Shown: in pieces, positions 11,657-24,709 of the stretch | Numbering within the stretch: the stretch's first letter is position 1 | How the letters are laid out: each line of letters starts with the position of its first letter | Assembly (NCBI GenBank): GCA_021399435.1 | Contig: JAJTUP010000024.1 | Location: forward strand, 868,001 to 932,000 | DNA from: Diaporthe sp. PMI_573 | Lineage: Eukaryota > Ascomycota > Sordariomycetes > Diaporthales > Diaporthaceae | Reading direction: 5' to 3' | Length of the DNA: 64,000 nt | The notes under the pieces: generated by a model | The model's database searches: none | What the model was told of the DNA's origin: nothing | The model's input: the letters and a program-made list of their open reading frames with translations, nothing else | Position numbers and translations under genes: made by a program

Positions 11657-13869
11657 GGTCGAGTTTGATATCTACCATGTGTAAAGATTGTGCGGTGCGG
11701 ATAGAAAGAACACCTCGCATTTGGGAGCATTCAAAATGAGGAACATGTGCGCGTTGGGAAGATTTAATATGATCATGGAGCAAGGATGCTGTTAAAGGTC
11801 ACGTTTTGTCCATTCATTAGCGACCGGCCTGTAGCGAACCTTTGTCCTTGTCAAACCAGGCGCTGACAAGCTACCCGGCTGAACACGAGAACCATCGCCT
11901 CAAGCGCACTCATGCAGTGCAACACTAACTTAGACCGCGGATATTAATTATGTAATATGGTTCACGACCAGTGGGCGGCTGAAAGGTTACTGCCAACTTG
12001 GCGTAAGCAATCCCTTGATAGTACGCAGAACACAGCAGGACGCTAAGATTCCTTCGCCAGAACAGAGTCAAGCGCGGAATTGAGGCTGGGGGACCCGAGG
12101 CGACGGATTCCAGTACCGTAGGTAGCCTTGGCTTAGCTGAAAGGGCTGAAGTGGGACAACAATCTGCACGACGATGCTTTCAGAACATTGTATTCAATAT
12201 AGCCTGTAATTAGCTGCTTATGTTTGACAGATACGAGTCCAATTTGCGGTCGACGGATAGGTCTGGACCGTTACCTCACAAATCTACTTGGGTGAAAACC
12301 TCGTCCCGATCAACCCCCCCCCCCGGCCTTTTGCTCTTTCTTTATGGGAAGAGCGATGGAGAGGGAAAGAGCCAATTCTCCAAGGAAAGTTTCATATGTA
12401 AAGGTGTCTCCCAGGCAGAGTAATATTGCAAGTAATTTGAAAAACCTGGTAGCTCACTACAGACTTCCACGAACTGAGGTACTGCATCCCATGAATCCTG
12501 CGACAACAGGTCTGGTCGTTCGATCATCCCTTGAGTCAATCAAGAGTCGGCCAAATCAAAAGTCCACGTGTTCATGGCGGGTTGATTTTGTGGTCTGAGT
12601 CCTCTGGTCTGTCCTAGGTAAGTTGTCGGTCGATTTTCTTGAGTGTTCAAAGTCAGGTGCTGAGTTTCACTTTCCAAGCTACGACCGCAGGACCCCACGC
12701 GAGAATATACTTTGGTAGCGTATAGTTGGACATTATGAATTACAGCGAATTTTCCCAGATGAACCTCTTCATTGAGCTGTGATTGCTCATACCTCCGAGA
12801 AACCCACGGTACGGACATACCTATATGATGATCGTCTGCACCTGATGTCATGGAGTCCCCCTTTCAGGCAATACGAACCAAACGTCACACACATTTCTGT
12901 TACGTTGGGATTCAAAACTAGATGCGGATAACTGGGAGGAAGGGTGAATCATGCTCATCTAGAACTTGCGAAGTCTAGCGAGTCTGATGGAGCCTGCAGG
13001 GAAAGTCTCGCAAAGTTTGGTACAGAGACTGCCATCGTGGGTGGGTTTGTGTAAACTGTGTAATCAGGGTTGCAAACAGCTGTGCAGCATGGTGTCAATG
13101 CACTCGATCTGCCCTGTTGAATGGAGACTGGGGCTGTTCGCTTCCAAACAATGCTCGACGCACCTCCCACGTGGCTCGGGTTGCCCGACGGGGAATGGCT
13201 TGTGCAAGGCCGTAGAAAGGTCAAGGTACAGCGGCGAGGAAATGGGTCACAGAGTATTCATACGGGACATCTTGATTTCATGGTTATTTTATTCACAGGC
13301 ATTGACCTGCTTCTTATTCCCTCCCGGGTTGGGTATGTAATCCTGAAAGTGCCGGTACCGTGTCTGCCTCGTCTACCAGGCCAGGTTCATTCTGTTAATG
13401 ATGGATGTTGGTGGTGTCTCCATTTGAATGCCAAAATAAACGACAAAAGATTTCCTCCACAGAACTCTGCTGGGTATAGAACGCCAATGTAAATGGTGCG
13501 AGAATGCTTCTTGCTGTTTCTGCCTCTCTCGGATGCATTCTTTCTCTCATTCCATCATCTCTTCCACTTCAAGGGGGAAAACAAAACATGTTGCTCGCTT
13601 CTCTATCCCATGTAAAAAAAGACATTAAGTCAAATTAACAGTAAATCAATTAAGTCGAGAGCGCCCTCAATGGTCGCCTCGCTGATGACGTCCCTCCTGG
13701 GTGGATGACATTAAGCCCGAAAAGGAGTGGGATACCCGGGCAAATCGCGGAGGCGGCAAGTATTAGAGCCGCCGAGGCCACGGAATTATCCCACGGGATC
13801 CAATGGTACGAGTTGTGACAATACTCGACCACAATAGCAGGCGCGGATGACGAGAGACAAAGAACAGGT
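11657..13869. other. Gene-free region, 2.2 kb
   Basis: No supportable gene, RNA or repeat was seen. It includes the oxidase promoter at the left and the 3' flank of the next gene at the right. Confidence 0.5.
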
Positions 13870-14895
13870 CTAGGCCTTCCCCCTGAGCTTAGCCCAGAGG
13901 CCCCTGCCGCTGCCGTGCCTGGCGCGGAACCCGCGCGGCTTCTCGCCCACGGGGCTGGGCGGGACGCTGTCCTCGGGGCACTCGATCTCGAGGTCGAGAC
14001 GGTACCGCCTGACCGACCCGGTGTCGTCGTCGAAGCACACGCGGCGCCGCTCCTTGGGGATGAAGCACTCGGGCACGCAGTTGCGCATGACCCATCCCCG
14101 CACGCCACGCGAAGCCGCGTCGATGGCGGCGTACTCGAGGCGGCGCGTGCGGTCTGAGGTCCAGTAGTGGGTTGTTTGGGGTGGGAGCGGGGCGAGGGGG
14201 ATCTCGGCGCCGGGGATGTATTCGGTTCCGGGGTGTGCTATTGCTGCGGAGGAGGATGTCGGCTTTTCTGACTGGTGGCTGTTGGTGTTGAGGGTGTCGA
14301 GGTGCAGGCTGACTGGGGCGATGTCCGAGTTTGGGTCTTCTGGGTGTTGTTTGAATTCTTGTTCTGGTTGGTCCAGTTGCTCGGGGGAGGGGAATTGGAA
14401 GTAGGAATATGGGTCATTGTGTTGGGGGGATTGTTGTGGGTTGCTCCGGGGTGGCGAGCGAGAGGCGGTCATGCTAGACCGGGGCATGTTTGATATCGGC
14501 CGAGAGCGCCGGAGGGCGGGCCTCTTTTGTGAGGTCGAGGTCCGGGGCTGTGATTCTGTCCGGGGTGGCGATGATGCGGACTTGGTGTGGGATGAGTGTC
14601 GGTGACGTTTTGACGACTGCGAGTTGCGAGTGGGTGTGCTCGACTCGTAGCCGGAGTCCTGGCGGACCATCTGGAAGGAGGCAGGGTTCTTCTCGAAGTC
14701 GTCCCACCTCGATGTTCTCTGTCTTCTGACCACAGGTGTCTCTACGGGCATTGGAATCCTTGCTGTTGACGTTCCCTGGTCATCCGGTGTGCAGCCCGGC
14801 TCATAGAGCTCGACATCGTGGAAGGAGTGGTATGTGGTTGTGGAATAGAAGCTGGCCCTCGAGTGAGAGCGAGGCACAGGTGATTGCCGCGACAT
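13870..14895 (-). CDS. Conserved disordered protein of unknown function
   Basis: A 341-residue single-exon protein. The first ~230 residues are Ser/Pro/Arg-rich low-complexity sequence. The last ~110 form a compact, probably conserved block: THYWTSDRTRRLEYAAIDAA, RGVRGWVMRNCVPECFIPKE, and RRVCFDDDTGSVRRYRLDLE, then a basic tail. I recognise this C-terminal block as typical of widespread Pezizomycotina hypothetical proteins but know no function. The frame stays open upstream to 15105, but MSRQSPVPRSHSRASFY at 14895 looks like the natural start because the upstream stretch reads like leader sequence. Placement at the end of the ordinary gene space fits a core-genome gene. Confidence 0.78.
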   Translation of the reverse strand: MSRQSPVPRSHSRASFYSTTTYHSFHDVELYEPGCTPDDQGTSTARIPMPVETPVVRRQRTSRWDDFEKNPASFQMVRQDSGYESSTPTRNSQSSKRHRHSSHTKSASSPPRTESQPRTSTSQKRPALRRSRPISNMPRSSMTASRSPPRSNPQQSPQHNDPYSYFQFPSPEQLDQPEQEFKQHPEDPNSDIAPVSLHLDTLNTNSHQSEKPTSSSAAIAHPGTEYIPGAEIPLAPLPPQTTHYWTSDRTRRLEYAAIDAASRGVRGWVMRNCVPECFIPKERRRVCFDDDTGSVRRYRLDLEIECPEDSVPPSPVGEKPRGFRARHGSGRGLWAKLRGKA

Positions 14896-17800
14896 GATTG
14901 CGGAGTTTGCCGAGTGATGAATCTCGGAGTAACGGACTGTGAAAGGCGTGTCTGTATGTTGTTGGGAACGCCACCTGAAAAATTTCTCCACGACGCTGCA
15001 AGTGTTTACTCGTGCCTGACAAGCTTGACTCGGAGGTGAGGCAGAATTTGTTGGGCGATTTGATGTGAGGAATTGGCTGTTGTTTATGAGTTTGACTCTG
15101 CCCATGCGGACCCGCGCACGATTCTCCGCAACAAAGAAGTCACTTCGGCTAGCCGTCGTTCATTCCCTGGCCCCTGGCTAGGATGGAGCTTGGGCTGTAT
15201 TGACAAGAGATTTCGTCACTGCGTCGACGAGTTGCGGTCAACCGAAACTTTTTGGGAAGATCGAGCCCCAAGGGCAGTTCGAATCGAGAAAAATGGCGCC
15301 GGGGAACTGACAAGCGGCGAGCACTATGGAGCCCCTCGCACGCCTGTGCGGGTCGTGAGCTTTATGAGCTGTTCGCCAGGGGCAGCACACTGCTTGCCGG
15401 GCCGCCTGGCTTCTAGAACCTTTGTTGCTGCAGAACCGACCCGGCGATCGGTGGGCTGCGTGGACTGTATAACTCGTGCCAACGTATCAGAGCGGAGTGT
15501 TGGAAAGCGTTGAAGCAGAGCGCCAGGCCCTCGATTGGCGCTTAGGATCCGGCTGGGCGCTGGAGACGGGTCCAGCTGGCACAACAGAACCAGTTGGCAC
15601 TGGCACAAGGCGCGTGCGTGCAGTTCCAAAATAATATGCAGGCTGGGATTTGTGCAGATTCAGGCCGGCCCCACGCGGACCAGGGGATCAACACCGCCCT
15701 GCCGACTTGTGGAACCGTTGACACAGAGCTCCGTTACCGCCGTGGGCGAACTGCAGCAGGCCTGGTACAGGGCCAGGACCAGGTCGGCGGGAAGCGACAA
15801 AGCTTACTGTGTACACAGTAGGCGAGAGCTTTGGAGGCGAGATCTTTGACCCAAAGTCGTCCCAGAGACGGGTTGCCAACGTCACTGTCGACTGTGAGCG
15901 TGGTACGGGCGTAGAGTGACGTGGATGTAGACGATCTGTTGGGGGCTTAGACGGCCAGCTCGTCCAACTTGGATACAGTTGGAAGCCAACAAGGCGGATG
16001 GATCTCAAAAAGGACCAGTTTGACTTATGGCGGTCAACGGGGAGGACAACAGATAGTGAGAGCACACGATGTTTGCTCTGGTGGTTGCGGTGATCCAGTC
16101 ATGAGGATGGCCCCTGGCCCCGGTCGACCCCACGTCCGCGGGTCCACTTAATGCAGGATGAGCGTGCAGGCTGGGATTTCAAGAGAGCGGTCAAGGACAA
16201 GACCGGACAAAAGACGACCGCCCAACGCGAGATCGCCAACGCAGGTCGGAAATCGAGATCTTGATAATGAAATAGCAATAAATGGAGATGGAAATACGAC
16301 AGCAGGAGAACTGAGGACTGTACCATCGGCAACGAAGAAAACCAGGGGTCCCCCAAGGGGACGAGGTCGGAGGAGGGTGTGGCACTGGCAGGTGACTGGT
16401 TTTGAGTTCTTAGTCTGGTTCGTTAACCGTCGAAACAGTGTGGCACCTGGGCAGCGGGAAGACTGCAGGACTGCAGCACGAAGGGACGAATCCGGGTCTT
16501 AGGTCTTGACCAACCCGAGCAGCTGAGGTGAGGGTGGAGTGGGTGGAACCGGACAAGGTTGTTCCCAAAAGCTTCCAAAGATTCTGGCGACGTTCTATTG
16601 TGGAGAGGAGGAGCTGGAGATGGTGGATAACTTCCCCTGCATCTCGTGGCCGATGGGGACATGAACTCTGGAGCACGATACCGCGACAGTACTCCCGAAC
16701 GCCAACCGGGCAAGGTTTCTCCAGCTTTGCCAGAGCCAGGGCCGAACGTGTCCCGGATGGATACCTCCTCGTCATCGGACAGAGGATCGAGGAACACGAC
16801 TGCAGTGCTTTGCCCGCAGATGGCTAGGGGCGGTGTTGCCGTGAAGTGCGCGCAGTAGTCTCGTGCTTGTTCGGGACAACTCGTCGATGGGCCAAGGCCC
16901 ACTGGCAGAGCACGGCGATCCGTGGACTTGTGTGTGTTTGTATTGCGTGGCCAAACAGTTGTTAACACGAGGACGCCGAGGCGTGTTTCCCCGGGAGTGG
17001 CCGCTACACGCGATCTAATCACGGGACGACAGCATTGGAACAACAGTGCTGTCGCCAATGGTATTGGCCGCGGATGGCGCTGGCGTTTCCCAAAGGGTCG
17101 AGCAGTTCGACGTTGATCATGCAACCAAGCGCCGCCGTCGCAAAACTAGCGGAGGGTCGAAAATGCGCCGGCCTGGCGGACGGCAGCGGGAACTCGGGTT
17201 GGCAGGCCGCCAAAAATGCACAGAGATCGGATGGACTGTCGCATCTGGGCGCAGCACGCAGAAGGGTGGGAACGATACGGAGCTGTATGTATCGCCGAAG
17301 ACTGACACGAGGGCGGATGTTTCGAGTTAAAAAGGCGTTTAATGCCTCTCTCTGTGTTCGCTCGTGACGGCATTGGGGACTTGTCTTTCACATGAATATC
17401 CACTGCTGAACCAGATGGCTGGGTGGCCGTCTCCATGGCCGGCATTCATTCCAAGCTGAAGGGCTACAGCACCCGGATCATGTGCCTTTCGGCACGAGAT
17501 CGGAGGAGGGGAAGAGGAGCGATGCTGCCGCGCTGTCTCATCGCCAGCCTATTCCCGAAAATGGACTTTCACATGCCTCTGTGTGCCTCGCCTGTCGTCG
17601 TAGCTGTGAAGTTTGTTGGGTCAGGGTGTGCTACCGTTGCATTCGAATCTGCCACGGCGTCGAGAGCTGACGGCCCCGAGGGGTTGCTGGTTCCAATCAG
17701 CGGCTATCGCGTCCCGTCCCTGAAACTCATCGCCACCCCCCACCTCAGAGTCCTGGGTCGGCCAACCAGCTGGTCAGCCAGGGCTTGCTTCAAAGGTGCT

Positions 17801-20096
17801 AACTGGCTGGACCCTTTTCTGACGCCCCCACTCACCCTTCACGGCTCTGCTTCACACCATCTCAATGCTCGCTTACTACTACCGCACGGCAAGCACCAGG
17901 ATTGGTCCGCCGGCTATCTGTATCGACGCCTAAGACTACACTATCTATCGTCAGTCGGGCAATGATGTGCATGACTATTGTGAGTCACGATGTTCCCTCC
18001 ACGAGCGCGCGTCGCTGTTGGTAGGTATCAGTGTGATTCTTATCGTCTCGCTCCCGGGGAAATTCTCACATGCTGAATTTTACAGCCATCTCCCCGATCA
18101 TGGGCTGGACATCTGTTACCAACAATGCTAAACATCCGGCTATGTGACGTCGAGTACGAACGCTACTGGGCGAGCATGCAATTCCGGAACCAGCATGTGC
18201 AATACTCAGCCTTTAGGGTCCGTTTGTCTTTGCTGCGGATCTAGCAGAGCGCTTGTGACCGCATTCGCACAGCTACCACATGCAGGCTTCCATCTCGTAA
18301 GTTCCGGATGTCTAGCGAGGTCTGAGAGGCTGCATACTTTGGCAGCTCATAAACGACGGGGAAACATGGTGTCGTCCTTGGACAAGGATCACTTTCTTAT
18401 GCGACAATGATCATGTTGATATATCGATGGAACTCCAAATGGACAAGAGCTATACGTCCTTCTTATTAATTGACTAATTGCAATTAAATGTGGCACGACG
18501 GATTGTTTTGCGGAGTAAATATGGGTGCGCATAAGACTTATCTACATCAACAATAGCAAAGACGAATGTTTACGAGTGGCCGTCGCTCATGTTTGCTCTG
18601 ATATCATCCCGCCACTTGATCATGGCTGGCATACTAGTCTTATCTGCGTCACACGGGTCGTCCACAGCAGTGACAACTCTTCCTTAGCCGTGCGGGCTTG
18701 TACACTTGCTGCATGGGAGAGCTCCAAGAAGACCTGGTCACTCTAAATGGCGTGTCACAGGAAGCGGACACAGACGTGATGCCACCGCCAGTGACGGGTG
18801 CCACCCGAGTCTGGCGTAACTCAGGCTCCGCAGGCGCCAGCCCAGCCAACTACTCCTCCAGCCACCAGATCGCGAACGCTCCGAGCGCGTAGTGGTTGTG
18901 CAAGTAGAAGATGTAAATAAGACCTATATTCTTCTATAGCATGTCCCTCTTAGATATTATGCTGGTCAAGTCGGTACTCTATATATTTCGACGAGCACAC
19001 CCCACCCCTGACCCTACTCCTTACGCTGAGACCCAGTAACTATCACTCTGAGGCAAGGAAGAACTCGGCGAGTTTAGTGGCTGAGGGCGCCTTGAATCCT
19101 CTGCCTAAAAAGCACAACACTCAAGTCATTATTCCACACGCTCTGATAAGCCGTATACACCGGTCCCTACACTGGATCCAAGAGAATGAAATGCGGTCTG
19201 CTACTCACCAGTCCCTTTTATTTTTTCTTGCGATTCTTGGTCGAGGTTGTCGGTTTGCGATTCTTCATTGCCTCATCGAAGTAATAAATCCTGTCGACTG
19301 GATTGGAGGGGTTTAGAGCAGGACAGTCTGGTCTGTGTCCCATGTTGGCGGCCGAGGTCGTAATAAAGCTGCCACAGGACAAACGCGTGTAACCCATGTT
19401 GACGACTTCCGTTCGGGGATGAGAGATCTAGAGTCTTCGTCGAGATGCTATAGGTACTAGGTTCGGTGTGATAAGGAGCATTACCATGTGGAAAAGGGGG
19501 GCACAACAGGTTTATAATGGATTCGGCGTTTTGACAGCAGGGAGAACGTTGGCGCGGGGCTCTCTCAGTCCGTGTCCCCGAATTGGCAGACGCGGTGTTC
19601 CACAGATGGGTGCCTAGACTGCCCTACAGTACCGCCCGACATGTTGCATTACTGAGTGACGCCCGGATAGGCTGAGATGGTGATCACAGGAAACAGTTTG
19701 CAGTTGCAGTTGCCGCAGCGCTGACGGCCTCACCCGGCTCCGCCCTAGATGTGCATAACGAGGCAGAGCCCCAGGCGGAGTCCCAAAATCACGGCACCCG
19801 TCGCTGCTGACTAAGGCCCTCCCGTTCCGGGCGCGCCGCCCCGTGCCACGCGTCAGCGCCCGGCACCTTCGAGCCGCCCTCCGTCTGCGCTCCGTTTTAC
19901 CGGCCGCCATCACGGCCGGCCCTCGACGCCCAGCTCTGGCACCGCTGCGCCGCAGCCAGCGGGGGCGTGTGCTTACGGTCGGGTCGCGCGGCCTCTGCCA
20001 TCGTGCTGGCTTTGGCTTCACGCGGGCAGGCAGGGTGCCCTGCATGTTGGCCTCGACTGGCAGGCCGCGCTCCATCCTTACGCGCTGCACTGCACC
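14896..20096. other. Long gene-free region, 5.2 kb
   Basis: The region is GC-rich and has many overlapping open frames on both strands, the longest at 16423-17124 (-) and 17423-17965 (+). None has a family motif, plausible composition or splice structure, so none is called. No tRNA or rRNA was recognised. It separates core-like genes on the left from accessory-like sequence on the right, and a left boundary of a mobile element could lie within it. Confidence 0.45.
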
Positions 20097-20321
20097 TTAT
20101 AAGATGGTGCCAGGCCCCTTTGGCTCCGGCCTCGACTTAGTCCTCATCCTCATCCCTCATCCCTCATTGTTCTCCTCCGGGCTGTCCCCCTCACGACTGA
20201 TGCCCTCGCCTTATCCCGCGCCCTCTCGCCCTCTCCCCCTCTACCTTCCGCTTCCCCTCCTGCACCACCTCCCCTCTCGACCTCTCCTGCAGCACCACCT
20301 CCCTCCTACAGACCCGCGGCC
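20097..20321 (+). promoter_or_regulatory. Candidate core promoter and pyrimidine leader of the recombinase
   Basis: A TTATAAG box at 20097-20103 is followed by a long C/T-rich tract (repeated CCTCATC and CCCTCTC runs, about 20140-20312) up to the ATG at 20322. A TATA box plus CT-rich leader is common in filamentous fungi. Assignment is by pattern and position only. Confidence 0.45.
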
Positions 20322-23300
20322 ATGGGGAAACACGAGAACCGGATCAGAAAATCACGGTTCACCGCGGAAAACACCCAAGGCGCGGCAGAGAACTTCAATA
20401 ACCTCCTGAAGAAGCCGATTGTCCTGTCCCATGCCATCGCCGAAACGACCGAGGACGACCGCAGGAGGGCGATGCTAAACTGGGAGGAGTACGCCACTCG
20501 ACATTGCCCCCCCCCCCTAGCCTGGCACGATCCACTGCTAACTGATTTCGACCTGCCGCCTGCAGGTTTATCAAGTTCCGGAAACCAGATGCTGTCCTCC
20601 GAGACAAAGTGTGGGAGTGGATGGCCGGGGATAACCTCAAGGAGCAGGGGGAGGCGATGGCCCTCTGCAAGAACTACCTCACCTTCCTCGTCCTCACATC
20701 GGAGCAGACCAGGCCCGTCTGGGGCCCGGAAGAGACGCGGAAAGAGCGGACCCTGACCACGGTCAGCGCTGTGAACACCTGCTGGAAGAGCCTTGTCGCG
20801 GCTGCACAGATGCAACTGAATAAGAAGGCCGCGTCAACGGGGCGAGTTTTCGTCCTTGCCCGACGTCAAGGGCCTGCTGGTGCCCAGGACACCGGCCCAG
20901 CCACGATGGTTACTGAGGTAGGGTTTGTCTGGGTCCCTGCCCGTGTGCGCCGGGACCCCCAATACAGCTCAGCTGACACCCGCACAGTGGATCAAAACGG
21001 ATCTCAAGGACGACTTCGGCCTCACGCCGGACAGCGAGTACGAGAAGGTCGGTGCCAGGTGCGAGGATATCGAGCGCCTCCTCCGTACTTTGTGGGAGCG
21101 CGCTGATGATATCCCGATGTCGCCCCGCAACCGGGTTGCCGTGCACATCTACATTATCATCCTGTATGTCTCTGGCTGCCGGCCAGGCATGTTGGAAACA
21201 ATCAGATGGAGGCACTTCAAGCTCTTCCTCACCATGGACAAATCCGAGGCGGACATACGCCGGCTGCACGCCGACCTGACCCTCTATTTCAACAAGCTCA
21301 GGCGGAGGGTGGTGGTGAGATCTGACGATGACCAGTAAGTCCCCTGCTCGCCGTGGCTGGGCCTCACCTCCGACGGAGCTGACTCGCGGCTGTCACAGCT
21401 TCTCGTTCCCCGTAACGTTGATGCCGACACTTCTTCTCGACTTGACCCATCTTATCGCTGCCCTGGCCCTATTTGAGGGCGCCTTTGAGGCCGGCTTCAG
21501 CTCCGTTGAGGACATGCTGAATCGGCCCACGGTCGATGACAAAACCTCCACACCGCTCAGGTGGAAGCAGGAGTTTTTAGACCAGCGCATTTGCGACATG
21601 AAGTGCGACGCCTTCCGCATCTATTTTAAACGCCTCTGCATTGTATCTGGCTTGCAGAACCCGCCTCGACCATACTTCCTGCGAGTCGGCGCGGGGGCGA
21701 ACTTTGAGGGTAAGCAAGCATGCCTTTATCGCCCTTTCTCCTGCCACCATCTTTGCCTCCGCGATGTCTGACTCGCCATCTATACAGCCAGTGGGATGCC
21801 TATGTCCACGAAACTCCGGCTCCTCAGCCATACCTTCAAAGTCGACGTCCAGAGCTACCAAGCCCAGCGCATAAGTCAGGACTTGCAGGGCGCCGCCTTT
21901 GGGGAACTCGCTGGGGACAATGAGGCCCTGTTTAAGTACCTCAGCCACGGCTGGGACAACTTCGATCCCGATGCTCCCTGCTACATGACCGAAGCGCAGA
22001 GGCTCGAGATGGAGGCGCGAGAGGATACAGCAGAGCTCAGAGAAATATTACTGGCGCTTCGGAGCGGGGGAGGACAACAGAAGGAGATACAGAAGGCGTC
22101 ACAAAAACTCAGGTCCCACCGGAAGCGTCTAGAAGAGCTCGCAATCCTGCACCGGCGGGGTATCTATTTCGAGGAGAAGCAGCGATCCCGCCAGGCGGGT
22201 CTGCAGGGGCCGCAGCTCAAGACAGAGCCGGAGTACTGCCCGGGTAAATGGGTACACGACGCACTTGACATCAGCAGTCTCATGGAGGCCTGGGCGGTGG
22301 GGACAAACTATGATGCCTGGGCAGAGATGCGGGCTATCAGAGCCATGAACTGGCTGATCCACTACCTCTCCGGCAGCCTGAGCGCGATCTCCCTGCCGAG
22401 CAGGAGCCCGTCGCCGGAGGACCAGGCCGCCCGCGAGGGCGGGCCCACCGCCCTGCAGCTCCCCGCTGGGAAGCGGTCCATGTGTCTCATCTGCGGCAAG
22501 AAATACGCCCGGCGCGTGGAGATGACGAGGCACGCGATGAAGCACAAGGCCGCCCTGTTCCGCCCGTATCCCTGCCCCCTCTGCGGGGAGACCACCAACA
22601 GCCCGTCGGAGTTCAGCAACCACGTGGAGCGGAGGCACGGCAGGGAGCACGCCCCGAATTTCCCCTCCAGCCTCGGCCCAACCGCACCTCCGGAAGAGCC
22701 CAAGGCACCGCCGGGAGGGGCCCAGGCCACCAATCAGGTTATATGCACGTTCTGCCTGTGTGCTTTTCCACCAGAACGCTTCCTGTATCATTTCCACATG
22801 CATCATAGGAACGCAGTAACCTCCGACGTGGGCACCGTTGCGTGCGCCGCCTGTCCAGGGCAGAGCGAGCTCGACCTGAGGTCCTGGTTCGCCCACCAGA
22901 CCGACAGGCATGGCCTTCCTCCCACCGCACATTGTCCTTTTTGTGACCGCCTCTTCACGGCCCGAGGGCTCGGGCTGCACATCCGCAAGGCACACTTCGA
23001 CGGCGGCTCGGGTGGTGGGCTATCTTGTCCGCTCTGCCCGCGGGCGGGCAGCACGGGTCTTCTCATAATTGACCATGCCGCCTGGCTTGTCCATTTGCAG
23101 TCTGCCGGGCACGACATTGACCAAGCCACGGCGATGTCGGCTGGCGCGCCGCAGCTCAGGGCCGGCGCCAAACGGAAGGCCGAGGACGACGGCCCCCACG
23201 TCCCTGGCTACGCGGAACCGCAGGCGCAGGCTCCGCCTCCCAAGGTGCGACGGCTAGACGCCGAGGGGGCTGCTTGTGGGCCCACGCCCCCTGGAACCGC

Positions 23301-23715
23301 GCCCCTGTCACCCGTCCCTGCGCTCGACCTCTCCCTTATCGACCCCGCCATACTGGGGGCCCGCCTCTCGTCCGCCATCTTCGAGGACGACGAGCAGAGG
23401 TCATCGTACGGGCTGTCACCGCAGAGCTTAGGCGGCTCCACCGTGTGCACGACTCCCAGCTTAGACTGCGCATCACCAGTCGGGACCCCCGAGCCGGTCT
23501 GCGCATCACCGGCCGAGGCCCCCGAGTCGGTCTGCGCCTCCGCCGTGCCCCCGCCGTGCATTGATATGGATGATTCCTTCTCGACTCCATCTAGCTCTCC
23601 GTCAGAGGAGGAAGAGATAGTGCTGGATACCATTTACGTCGCCTCGACACCTGCCCCGCCTGTTGAGCGGCCAAAAAGGCGCTCACAGCGACGGACCCGA
23701 GGACGCCTCACCTGA
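20322..23715 (+). CDS. DUF3435-type tyrosine recombinase fused to C2H2 zinc fingers (Starship captain superfamily)
   Basis: Five exons (20322-20488, 20566-20917, 20988-21334, 21399-21709, 21788-23715) encode 1034 residues. The N-terminal half follows the DUF3435 ('FluG-domain') tyrosine recombinase plan: an alpha-helical arm domain, then the catalytic domain with SGCRPGMLETIRW (Arg238), a LIAALALFEGAF segment, RVGAGANFE (Arg384), LLSHTFKVDVQSYQ (His407, Tyr416), then a charged helical region. An R/R/H/Y set is therefore present, and no stop or frameshift was seen. Residues ~620-840 contain about five or six C2H2-like fingers (CLICGKKYARR...H...H; CPLCGETT; CTFCLCAF; CPFCDRLF; CPLCPRA), and a Pro/Ser-rich tail ends in a basic patch. 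Captains insert and excise giant fungal transposons and lie at the element's 5' end facing inward, as here. It could instead be a non-captain DUF3435 gene. Intron 1 uses a less usual GTACGC donor but has a CTAAC branch site. Confidence 0.78.
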
Positions 23716-24709
23716 TAAAGCCCGCGCCTCTTGGGATATAGCCCCTCGCACCACAATCAGCCGACTTAACTACCGACTCAACAAACCAAGGAATTCTATC
23801 GCCCACATCGCGGAGTAGAATGGCAATAATTTCCGCAAGAGGCGCCTTGCATGGGACTTATCACACATAAATTCTGACACAGCAAGGTACATTTATTGGA
23901 GGCCCACAGGTAAGCAACAGAGTCCTCGCATCAGCCACACAATGGCCAGAGCGCCAACTAACCCGGCCGCGACAGATCTAAACCGTACCCGAAAGACACA
24001 TCCTCGTTACCGAGTACATCAGACACACCTGTAAACCTGGCAGGGCCGGGGGCAGCAGGCAGTCTCTGTGGTCGAGGACTGTATTCCTTGGTAGGCATGG
24101 TCGTTAATCTGACAGGGTCGGAGGCAGCGACGGAGTCTCATCTGGATGGAGAGGGGGGCAGCCTGAAAGCATAGTCGTCATCCTGGCAGGGCTGGGTGCA
24201 GCGGCATAGCTGGCGGGTAACGGATGGAGATGTGCGTGAGGCACTTGGGCTAAAGCGCTACCAGCCTCCCATTTCCAAGTCTTTTTGGTCAGCATTAGGG
24301 TTTGAATTAAAGAGACCTTTTGTGTTAGCTTGGAGATATAGTTTATAGTTAATAGCGAGGAGGTAGTACTGTCTATATAATTCCATCTCATTCCTTAGAT
24401 ATTTCTGCACCCATGACCAGGTACAATAGTTCTAACTACCAGAACAGAGGCAGCATAGATGGAGACACCGGTGCAAGGGGTCAGTATTAAATGAGCACCA
24501 GTACAGAATGATTGAAGGGAGGTTGTTGCAATCAGGTACAAAAACGCTGAGCAGTGTACATTGGGCGCGCGCAAGCCAGTGACCAGGATTACGTAATCTG
24601 TAACTCGGCTTCTGAAGCACTGCATCGTGCACGGCAGGCTGATCATCTCTCTCCTTCCTATCCCCCATCCACGCAACATCAGGGCGCCTTTTCTACATGC
24701 AGTAGCAGA
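23716..24709. other. Gene-free region with a degenerate ~76-bp triplication
   Basis: No gene is supported. Three imperfect copies of a block reading CCTGGCAGGGCCGGGGGCAG or similar occur at about 24039, 24110 and 24184, each followed by CAGCRG. They look like an old tandem array. Confidence 0.45.

Noticed and set aside
15260..15300. GTTCGAATC, considered as a tRNA B box
   Set aside because: The flanking bases cannot form a T stem or acceptor stem, and no A box is spaced correctly.
16423..17124. 233-residue open frame on the minus strand
   Set aside because: Pro/Arg/Ser-rich random composition, no motif or splice context, and overlapping frames of similar length on the other strand.
17423..17965. 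180-residue open frame on the plus strand
   Set aside because: No domain, unusual composition and no supporting intron or promoter structure; likely chance in GC-rich DNA.
22129..22995. 288-residue antisense open frame inside the recombinase gene
   Set aside because: It lies opposite a well-supported exon, and its Gly/Ala/Arg-rich composition follows from the GC-rich third positions of the sense strand.
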